This document shows, one piece after another, positions 1 to 8,036 of a DNA stretch of 8,477 bases. A program made the translations under genes and the position numbers. The notes beneath the pieces are model-generated. The model was not told the origin of the DNA, searched no databases, and was given only the letters and a program-made list of their open reading frames with translations. The stretch is from JAWLFY01 sp964462125. GTDB taxonomy: Bacteria; Planctomycetota; Planctomycetia; Pirellulales; Pirellulaceae. Within the stretch, counting starts at the first letter, position 1. Every line of letters starts with the position of its first letter. Where the stretch lies: assembly GCA_964462125.1 (NCBI GenBank), contig CAYWXT010000245.1:1-8477 (forward strand), written 5' to 3'.

Positions 1-1390
<1,390 letters not shown>

Positions 1391-1435
1391 GATTGAATCT
1401 GGGTTGGGTTGCAGGTGGTTAGCGGGAGGATCGGT

Positions 1436-2353
1436 CTATTTTTCCAGGGCTTCGACGCCAGCGATGATCTCCATGATCTCACCGGTGATCTGGCTTTGTC
1501 GGGCCCGATTGTAAGTCATCGAAAGCTGCTTGATCATGTCGCCGGCACTCTCGGTGGCACCTTTCATGGCGATCATTCGCGCCACTTGTTCGCTCACCGC
1601 CGCGTCGAGAAAACACTTGAACAGCCGCACTTTGAAGCTGGTCGGCACGACCTCCTCCAAAATGCTTTCAGCCGACGGCAGGAACTCGTACAACCTCTGT
1701 TCCGAGGCGCCACCGCCAGCCGAATCACCCCCGGCCGGTTCGTCCTGGTCGGAAGGCTCGCCACCGCCGAGCGAGCCGAGTGGCAGCAACGTCTCGATCG
1801 TCGGTACCTGTTTGCTCGTGCTGATGAATTTGGTGTAGACGACGTCCAAACGATCGATGTCGCCGGTGATATAGCGGCTCAGGTAGTCGTCGGCAATCTT
1901 CTCGACATCGTCATAGGCCGGTTGGTCCTCGAAGTGAGTGAACTGCTGGTCGACCGGGATCCTACGGAACTTCAATCCATTGATCCCCCGCTTCCCACTG
2001 ACATCGACCGCGGCCGACTCGATGCTGTCCTGCAGCTCTCGGATTCGCGGGATGGCCGTCCGCAGGATGCTGGCGTTGTAGCCGCCACACAACCCACGGT
2101 TGCTCGAGAGCACCAGCACCCGCGCCGACTGCGTTTGCTTGCGGGGCTCCAGCAGTGGATGGGTGACATCGAGTCCAGCGGCGGCCAACCGCTTGACGAT
2201 CTTCGTGATCTGCTCGGTGTAGGCGGACGCTGCAGCGGCCCGCTCCATCGCCTTCTTGTAGCGAGCCGTCGCAATCAACTCCATCGTCCGCGTGATCTTG
2301 CGGATGTTGCGGATCGACTTGCGACGTTTGTCGAGGGCTCGTGCGCTGGCCAT
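1436..2353 (-). CDS. atpG: ATP synthase F1 subunit gamma
   Basis: Gamma is the central rotor shaft that couples c-ring rotation to the catalytic sites. The 305-residue product shows both ends of the family. The N-terminal coiled-coil helix lies at about 1-58, with KSIRNIRKITRTMELIATA at 12-30. The Rossmann-like core includes VLVLSSNRGLCGGYN at 79-93. The C-terminal helix, at about 250-303, carries MIKQLSMTYNRARQSQIT and ends in GEIMEIIAG. It is slightly longer than the usual 285-295 residues because a Gly/acidic loop at about 193-218 (GSLGGGEPSDQDEPAGG and following) follows the conserved TLLPL. E. coli has a shorter acidic loop at the same place, so this is an expanded variable loop. ATG at 2353 begins the canonical MASARALDKRRKSI; only a weak GAAG lies upstream. 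It sits 87 nt downstream of the DUF4870 gene and 45 nt upstream of atpD. Confidence 0.97.
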   Translation of the reverse strand: MASARALDKRRKSIRNIRKITRTMELIATARYKKAMERAAAASAYTEQITKIVKRLAAAGLDVTHPLLEPRKQTQSARVLVLSSNRGLCGGYNASILRTAIPRIRELQDSIESAAVDVSGKRGINGLKFRRIPVDQQFTHFEDQPAYDDVEKIADDYLSRYITGDIDRLDVVYTKFISTSKQVPTIETLLPLGSLGGGEPSDQDEPAGGDSAGGGASEQRLYEFLPSAESILEEVVPTSFKVRLFKCFLDAAVSEQVARMIAMKGATESAGDMIKQLSMTYNRARQSQITGEIMEIIAGVEALEK

Positions 2354-2390
2354 GAAGGGTCTTCGAGGGTGGTTGCCGAATGAATGGGTC

Positions 2391-2441
2391 TTGCAGACGT
2401 ACGGGTGTAGCGGACGTGTCGCACTAGCGGACGTGTTGCTT
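2391..2441 (-). repeat. Three tandem 17-nt units in the DUF4870-atpG gap
   Basis: Plus-strand units at 2408-2424 and 2425-2441 agree at 14 of 17 positions and share the exact 12-mer TAGCGGACGTGT. A weaker third unit at 2391-2407 matches the middle unit at 9 of 17, or 8 of 12 over the core. The last base of the array touches the stop codon of the DUF4870 gene. The period is not a multiple of three and the array lies in the untranslated leader of atpG. The function is unknown; slippage is a plain explanation. Confidence 0.6.
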
Positions 2442-2854
2442 TACTGAATAATGCGCCAGTTGAACGGGTAACGGTAGTGCTGGCCATCCCGGACCGCCAA
2501 CGCGGCGATGATGCCGAACACCAGTTGCAGGATCATCGGGACCAGGACGATGGGGAACAGCACGCCACAGCTGACTGCGGTGACAGCGATACAAATCGCG
2601 GCGAGAATGAATAGGGTGATCTGAAAGTTCAACGCCTCTTTCGCTTGGGATCCGACGTAAGGGGATGACTCGTTCTTCCACAGGTAGATGATCAGCGGCC
2701 CGACAAAACCGAGCAGGCCGGCGCCAAACACACCAGCGATTCCCGACAGGTGGGCGATCAGGGCGAGATTGCATTCTTCCTGGGTCGGCGGAACCTCCAA
2801 CGGGTCCAACGGGGCGTCGGTTGACGACGGTTCATAGGGATTCGATTCGTCCAT
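2441..2854 (-). CDS. DUF4870-family small membrane protein inside the atp operon
   Basis: This 137-residue integral membrane protein has no known role. The N-terminus is hydrophilic and carries NPYEPS at 5-10, a style frequent in planctomycete membrane proteins. Hydrophobic segments follow at about 30-58, 76-98 and 100-121. The DUF4870 hallmark is visible as GPLIIYLWKNESSPYVGSQA at 52-71 followed by KEALNFQIT at 72-80, and the C-terminus ends with the family's YRYPF at 127-131. I chose ATG at 2854 because CGGAG lies 9 nt upstream; an in-frame GTG at 2887 would add 11 residues but sits 6 nt from the alpha stop and has no ribosome site. It is co-oriented with the operon, 39 nt after atpA and 87 nt before atpG, so it is probably co-transcribed. 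It is not a recognised ATP synthase subunit. An assembly or membrane-organising role is only inference from position. Confidence 0.85.
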   Translation of the reverse strand: MDESNPYEPSSTDAPLDPLEVPPTQEECNLALIAHLSGIAGVFGAGLLGFVGPLIIYLWKNESSPYVGSQAKEALNFQITLFILAAICIAVTAVSCGVLFPIVLVPMILQLVFGIIAALAVRDGQHYRYPFNWRIIQ

Positions 2855-2863
2855 CACGATTGA

Positions 2864-2869
2864 CTCCGG
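2864..2869 (-). promoter_or_regulatory. Shine-Dalgarno of the DUF4870 gene, deciding its start
   Basis: The minus strand reads CCGGAG, with 9 nt between it and ATG at 2854. It favours this start over the in-frame GTG 11 codons upstream. Confidence 0.6.
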
Positions 2870-2893
2870 TGAGGGGAAAGCCGCCACATGTTA

Positions 2894-4408
<1,515 letters not shown>

Positions 4409-4416
4409 TGGAACGT

Positions 4417-4421
4417 CTTCC
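4417..4421 (-). promoter_or_regulatory. Shine-Dalgarno of atpA
   Basis: The minus strand reads GGAAG, 8 nt before the GTG start of alpha. It supports the non-ATG initiation codon. Confidence 0.5.
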
Positions 4422-4449
4422 GAATCAAACAGTTAATGGGTTGGAGGAA

Positions 4450-4485
4450 TGGTTCCCAGCCCGCACAAGCTCGGCAAAAGAACCA
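4450..4485 (-). other. Hairpin in the atpH-atpA intergenic region
   Basis: Minus strand TGGTTC pairs perfectly with GAACCA across a 24-nt interior. Inside it, GCCG can pair with CGGGC leaving one bulged G. No T-run follows on the transcribed side, so it does not look like an intrinsic terminator. It lies within the 128-nt gap (4409-4536) between delta and alpha, which holds nothing else that I recognise. An mRNA stability or processing element is possible but unproven. Confidence 0.4.
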
Positions 4486-4536
4486 TACAAAATCGCCGAT
4501 TCAATCACACCTGCTGTCCACCACTCATGCCGTCGG

Positions 4537-5163
4537 CTAGCCCTGCGATGCGAACCGCTCGGACTGTTCCAACAATTGCTGGGCAAACCCCCGGGTCGCG
4601 GCCCTGCCGATTTTCTCAATCCGCCCAGCAACACTGGAGTCGAACACCGTATCCCCGATCCTGATCACCATCCCTCCCAACAGCGAATCGTCGATCACTT
4701 CCTGAAGTCGCACCTGTTTGCCCAGACGCTGCGAGATCTGCCCGCTGACTTCGTCTCGCAAATCGTCGCTGAGCGGAACGGCGGTACGAACTTCCGCAAC
4801 GACCCGGCCCAACAGCTCATCGTGCTGAGCGACCGCGGCATTGCGAACCGCCGTTAGATACCTGAGCCGACCACGGCGGGCCATCACTTTCAAGAAGTTC
4901 AACAACAAGGGATGAACCTGATCACCAAACAGCCGCTGGATGACGCGGACCTTTTCCTCTTCGTCAATCCGCGGTGAAGCGAAGACGGCAGCGAGTGGAC
5001 GACTGACCCGAATCGCGGTGTCGACGATCTCGCCAAGTTGCCGCAAGATCTCGTCGGCCGCACCCGCCTTCGCCGCTGCGCCGAGCAAGGCCCGCGCATA
5101 GGTCCTGCCGAACTGCTCAGCTTCGATGTCGAGAACCGTTTCGTGTTGCGGAACGTCGGGCAC
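4537..5163 (-). CDS. atpH: ATP synthase F1 subunit delta (OSCP-like)
   Basis: Delta caps the alpha3beta3 head and joins it to the b stalk, holding the stator still. From GTG at 5163 the product is 208 residues. The OSCP-type N-terminal helical domain begins near FGRTYARALL at 18-27 and includes NFLKVMARRGRLRYL. The C-terminal signature DDSLLGGMVIRIGDTVFDSS matches the family's usual D-x-SLLGG-x-x-x-x-IGD-x-x-x-D. The family is usually about 175-185 residues, so both candidate starts leave an N-terminal extension. I prefer GTG 5163 because GAGAAG lies just upstream. A TTG at 5226 would give 229 residues and only a 10-nt gap from atpF, but has no ribosome site at useful spacing. The identity is secure and the start is uncertain. 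Confidence 0.95.
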   Translation of the reverse strand: MPDVPQHETVLDIEAEQFGRTYARALLGAAAKAGAADEILRQLGEIVDTAIRVSRPLAAVFASPRIDEEEKVRVIQRLFGDQVHPLLLNFLKVMARRGRLRYLTAVRNAAVAQHDELLGRVVAEVRTAVPLSDDLRDEVSGQISQRLGKQVRLQEVIDDSLLGGMVIRIGDTVFDSSVAGRIEKIGRAATRGFAQQLLEQSERFASQG

Positions 5164-5236
5164 AGTTGTCTTCTCGTCGCGTTGTCGTCGCGCGTTTGGC
5201 GGGGGATGGGAAACGGATTCAGTCAATCCAGGACAA

Positions 5237-5956
5237 TCAGTGGTCCCGGGGCAATCGGTCGAGCGATTGGCGGATCAGGTCGGCATGGTCTTCCGCCTTC
5301 AACTCGCGACCCACCACCGAGCGGGCGACCTGCATCGCCAGATCGGATGTTTGATTCGCGATATCGGCGATCGCCACCTGTTTGGCCGTGTCAATGTCGG
5401 CGAGCGCCCGCTCCCGCTGGCGATCCGCCTCCTGCTTCGCTTCCTCGACGATTCTCTGTCCGGTCACTTCGGCATCGCGGCGCGCCTCGGCCAGCATCGA
5501 CTGCACCTGAGTCGCTGCCTCGTCCAGTTTTCGCTGGTACTCGGCAAGCAGCGATTGAGCCTTGGCGTTGGTCGTCTCGGCCGCCTCCAGATCGCTGCGG
5601 ATCTTCTCCTCGCGAGCCTGCAGACCGCCCAGCACATTGGGCCAGACGAACTTGCCGAGGAAGGCGAGAAGGGCCAAGAAAATCAACAGATTCCAAAACG
5701 CCGAACCGAGGTCGAGCGACAGCAGCGGCGGCGAATCCTCATGGTCACCGTCATCGGCGTGCTCCGCCTCGTTCGCATGACCGTCTGCGGTTTGCTCGGC
5801 CGATGCCCCCGGAGACGCTGCCCCTGGCGACTCGACGTCGGTTTCCTGCGCCCCGGCCGTGGCCAGCGGCAATACGGTGGCCGCGGACGCCATGACCAGG
5901 CAGGCCAATACCCAAATGACGATCCGCGGCTGGGCCTTCCAGTCTGAACAAATCAC
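5237..5956 (-). CDS. atpF: ATP synthase Fo subunit b with signal-peptide-like N-terminus
   Basis: Subunit b is the peripheral stalk that ties subunit a in the membrane to delta and alpha. At 239 residues it is far longer than E. coli b (156). Residues 11-34 form a hydrophobic segment ending in a signal-peptidase-like ATAGA followed by QETD, suggesting cleavage after residue 36. Residues 37-80 are a Pro/Ala/Asp/Glu/His-rich linker. The normal b transmembrane helix is at about 86-106 (AFWNLLIFLALLAFLGKFVW), then a long charged coiled coil at 112-215. Exporting the linker places the mature N-terminus outside and the stalk in the cytoplasm, the normal b topology; an uncleaved two-helix hairpin would do the same. 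The start is GTG at 5956 with GGAG 10 nt upstream. It follows atpE by 42 nt. Only one b-type gene is visible. Confidence 0.96.
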   Translation of the reverse strand: MICSDWKAQPRIVIWVLACLVMASAATVLPLATAGAQETDVESPGAASPGASAEQTADGHANEAEHADDGDHEDSPPLLSLDLGSAFWNLLIFLALLAFLGKFVWPNVLGGLQAREEKIRSDLEAAETTNAKAQSLLAEYQRKLDEAATQVQSMLAEARRDAEVTGQRIVEEAKQEADRQRERALADIDTAKQVAIADIANQTSDLAMQVARSVVGRELKAEDHADLIRQSLDRLPRDH

Positions 5957-5966
5957 GTCAAGGAAT

Positions 5967-5970
5967 CTCC
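5967..5970 (-). promoter_or_regulatory. Shine-Dalgarno of atpF
   Basis: The minus strand reads GGAG, 10 nt before the GTG start. It supports the start that includes the hydrophobic signal-like segment. Confidence 0.45.
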
Positions 5971-5998
5971 AAGGAACAAGATCGGGTGAACCCCGAAA

Positions 5999-6280
5999 TC
6001 AACGCGTCAGCATGAACACCATCGCAATCACTGCCGCACCCTCAATCAGAGCGGCCGCGATGATCATCGCCGTCTGGATTCGACCCACCGCCTCGGGCTG
6101 CCGTGCGATCGCCTCGACCGCGCTCCCCCCGATCCGGCCGATCCCCAACCCGGCGCCGATGATGATCAGCCCCAAGCCAATCCCGATCCCCATCCGGCCG
6201 AAGTCATTGGGCACAATGTCCTGGGCGATCAACATCGCCCCTTGGGCCATTTGTGCCAACATCATCGTTGCGTCAATCAT
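5999..6280 (-). CDS. atpE: ATP synthase Fo subunit c (proteolipid)
   Basis: Subunit c forms the rotating membrane ring that carries protons past subunit a. From ATG 6278-6280 it is 93 residues. Helix 1 at about 29-55 has the glycine pattern GIGIGLG and GAGLGIG, the polar loop is ARQPE at 59-63, and helix 2 at about 66-91 carries the ion-binding Glu80 in AALIEGAAVIAMV. The Gln in helix 1 and the Ser/Thr after Glu that mark sodium-binding rings are replaced by Ile and Gly, so a proton ring is expected. The N-terminus (about 28 residues, Met-rich) is longer than usual. The start is chosen by a strong AAGGAG. The same frame is open back to a TTG at 6373 overlapping the atpB stop, which would give 124 residues; this is less likely. 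Confidence 0.96.
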   Translation of the reverse strand: MIDATMMLAQMAQGAMLIAQDIVPNDFGRMGIGIGLGLIIIGAGLGIGRIGGSAVEAIARQPEAVGRIQTAMIIAAALIEGAAVIAMVFMLTR

Positions 6281-6290
6281 CGAAACGTTG

Positions 6291-6296
6291 CTCCTT
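6291..6296 (-). promoter_or_regulatory. Strong Shine-Dalgarno of atpE
   Basis: The minus strand reads AAGGAG with 10 nt to ATG at 6280. It is the best ribosome site in the window, fitting the need for many c copies per enzyme, and it decides the atpE start. Confidence 0.75.
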
Positions 6297-6322
6297 CGCG
6301 AAAGCTCAAAGGTTGGTTCGGG

Positions 6323-6337
6323 TTGGCCCGCGGCCAA
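6323..6337 (-). other. Perfect short hairpin in the atpB-atpE gap
   Basis: Minus strand TTGGCC, loop GCG, GGCCAA forms a 6-bp perfect stem with a 3-nt loop. It lies 27 nt upstream of the atpE ribosome site in an 89-nt gap (6281-6369). No T-run follows, so termination is unlikely. Intercistronic structure just before atpE could affect mRNA processing or c-subunit output; that is inference. Confidence 0.4.
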
Positions 6338-6369
6338 GGCAGCCAGGGACCGGAAAAACGGAAAGCTTG

Positions 6370-7386
6370 TCAAACGGCCGGCCCAAGCTGAGCCGGGTCG
6401 AGGATCTTGCTAGGATCAGTCTGGTGCAGATCGTCCGCCGCGGACGTGTCGTGGTCGCCTGCCTCTTCATGGTCGTGCACCGCCAACGCAGCGATGAACA
6501 AGACCGTCAAAAAAGTGAAGATGAATGCTTGCAGGAAGCAGATAAACAGCTCCAACAGCGATAAGGCCGTTCCCACCAGGACGACAGCGATGCCGACCCC
6601 ATAGGCCGCGCCGTCCCCCAAGGAACGGACGGTGAAAATCAGCCCCACGAATGCAGCCAATACCATATGACCGGCCATCATCGTTCCGAACAGCCGCATT
6701 GCCAAGACGAGGCACCGAATAAATAAGCTCAGCCACTCCAAAATGTACAAGAGCAACGCGATCGGCAGCATCTTGACATCATCCCAGCCGACCGGATTGA
6801 AGTGGTTGAAAAAATCCTTGACGCTCGTCTCGCGAATTCCCACGAAAATGATCATGAACAACGAAATCGACGCCAAGATCGCGTTGAGCGACAGGTTGCC
6901 CGTGGCCGTCCCGCCCCAATGGGCGAAATGCGTGTCCTGCGTCAACAACGTCAGGATGTAGCCGACAGGGACCATCCCCAACACGTTGGCGAACAGGACA
7001 AAGAAGAAGACCGTCCAAATGTATGGGATGTACTTGTCCGTCAACCCGTGAAGGCTCGGCGCCGCGACCTCATCCCGGATGAAGGCGCAGATCGTCTCGA
7101 ACAGCTGCGACAACCGACCGCGGGTCTGGTAGCGCCCCAACCCCTGACCCTGGTAGATGCTGATTCGGCGCGAACAGAGCCCGGCGACCAAAACCAACAC
7201 CACCCCGGTCACGAACGTCATCATCAAATGATTGGTGATATAGAATTCGTAAATGCCGTTTTCCACCCCGAAGAACGGAATGTTCGTTTCAGCATCGCCG
7301 ACACGCAGACGAAAAAAAGGGCCGAACAGCCGGTGCGGCACGGCATGCGACGTCGGGTCATCGGCGGCGGCGAGAAAAAGATTCAT
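6370..7386 (-). CDS. atpB: ATP synthase Fo subunit a
   Basis: Subunit a is the membrane stator channel that feeds protons to and from the c-ring. The 338-residue product has a hydrophilic N-terminus and at least five hydrophobic helices. The key helix is AMRLFGTMMAGH at 229-240, where Arg231 matches the essential Arg210 of E. coli; Thr235 stands where RLFGNM normally has Asn. The last helix is LLELFICFLQAFIFTFLTVL, with the conserved Gln. The protein ends in an extra Asp/His-rich tail (VHDHEEAGDHDTSAADD and about 20 more residues). ATG at 7386 has no clear Shine-Dalgarno. The TGA stop overlaps a TTG of the atpE frame, but the real atpE start is 89 nt away. It follows the AtpI-like gene after 95 nt carrying a 17-nt tandem repeat. 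Confidence 0.97.
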   Translation of the reverse strand: MNLFLAAADDPTSHAVPHRLFGPFFRLRVGDAETNIPFFGVENGIYEFYITNHLMMTFVTGVVLVLVAGLCSRRISIYQGQGLGRYQTRGRLSQLFETICAFIRDEVAAPSLHGLTDKYIPYIWTVFFFVLFANVLGMVPVGYILTLLTQDTHFAHWGGTATGNLSLNAILASISLFMIIFVGIRETSVKDFFNHFNPVGWDDVKMLPIALLLYILEWLSLFIRCLVLAMRLFGTMMAGHMVLAAFVGLIFTVRSLGDGAAYGVGIAVVLVGTALSLLELFICFLQAFIFTFLTVLFIAALAVHDHEEAGDHDTSAADDLHQTDPSKILDPAQLGPAV

Positions 7387-7425
7387 CCAGCGGCGTTAGG
7401 TTAGCGTCACGGTGGAGGGACAACA

Positions 7426-7459
7426 CGTTCGGGATCGAAATCCGCTCAGGATCGAAATC
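7426..7459 (-). repeat. Tandem 17-nt direct repeat in the atpB leader
   Basis: On the minus strand GATTTCGATCCTGAGCG is followed at once by GATTTCGATCCCGAACG; 15 of 17 positions agree. A further partial CAGGATC on the plus strand near 7477-7483 may be a decayed third unit running into the stop of the upstream gene. The repeat is in the 95-nt untranslated gap before atpB. The function is unknown. Confidence 0.65.
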
Positions 7460-7481
7460 ACTGCCTGCACGCCCGGCAGGA

Positions 7482-8036
7482 TCAATCACCTCGCCGGTCC
7501 AGCCGCGGCAAGCCCCGAGCGAGGACCCCGACCTCGATCGCCGTCAGCACCACATACCACCCCAGCACTGTGCCAAGGAGCAGGCCGTTCCGATCTGATT
7601 CGGCCATTTGATAACGGCACCAGCCCACCAGTGCAACGGTGCCTAGCAAACGAACCAGGGTTCCGGCCAACCATGCCACCATCGGATCGTAATCGACGCC
7701 CGCATCATGATGGCCATCCGTATCGTTCTCAGCTGGCGCCAGTGACTCCTCCGCCTCGACGTCCTCACCACCCCTGGCTCCCTCCCCCGCCGCCGTGCCC
7801 GGTTGTCCCCGGCGAACGATCACGCTTCCAGGAACCAAGGCGAGATGCGCGACCGCGGCGCTGCCGATGCTGATCGCCAGCACCAACGGCAGCGACTCAG
7901 CAGCCAGCCAATAGACGATCGCCCCAAGCACCAACGTCCCCGCCACCGACGCCGCGGCGACCGCGCGGTGGGCGGCACCGTAGACCGCCCGCAATGCCTC
8001 GCGGCGGTCGCCTTGGATCGGCGCTGAGTCCAACAT
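7482..8036 (-). CDS. atpI: AtpI-like (ATP synthase I chain) four-helix membrane protein
   Basis: This 184-residue protein sits where atpI lies in bacterial atp operons, directly before subunit a. Hydrophobic segments at about 24-46, 50-70, 117-140 and 151-174 give a four-helix layout, as in AtpI. The middle loop (about 75-116) is long and rich in Gly, Glu, Asp and His (AENDTDGHHDAGVDYD). AtpI proteins aid c-ring assembly and, with AtpZ, have been proposed to move magnesium or calcium. The sequence match is weak, so the name rests on position, size and topology. The start is ATG 8034-8036, overlapping the upstream stop as TGATG, which suggests coupled translation; the frame is open upstream to 8297 but that part only shadows the AtpZ-like gene. 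An unrelated accessory membrane protein is the alternative. Confidence 0.7.
   Translation of the reverse strand: MLDSAPIQGDRREALRAVYGAAHRAVAAASVAGTLVLGAIVYWLAAESLPLVLAISIGSAAVAHLALVPGSVIVRRGQPGTAAGEGARGGEDVEAEESLAPAENDTDGHHDAGVDYDPMVAWLAGTLVRLLGTVALVGWCRYQMAESDRNGLLLGTVLGWYVVLTAIEVGVLARGLPRLDRRGD

Noticed and set aside
1409..2383. 324-codon open frame on the plus strand
   Set aside because: It is antisense to gamma with a low-information, Arg/Asp-rich translation; the gamma frame has clear family motifs.
4486..4512. Promoter-like TATGGT in the atpH-atpA gap
   Set aside because: There is no matching -35 hexamer at proper spacing.
5896..5915. Possible lipobox (VLAC) in the subunit b N-terminus
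   Set aside because: The hydrophobic stretch continues about 15 residues past the Cys to an AGA site, which fits an ordinary signal peptide better.
6281..6373. Upstream TTG start adding 31 residues to subunit c
   Set aside because: The frame is open and TTG overlaps the atpB stop (TTGA), but a strong AAGGAG and the usual c-subunit start favour ATG at 6280.
6440..6451. 12-mer GCGGACGTGTCG inside atpB shared with the atpG leader repeat
   Set aside because: A single match inside coding DNA of similar composition; it shows no tandem structure and is likely chance.
6802..7404. 200-codon plus-strand frame over atpB
   Set aside because: Its translation is very charged with many Arg, Gln and Asp, the mirror image of hydrophobic subunit a codons.
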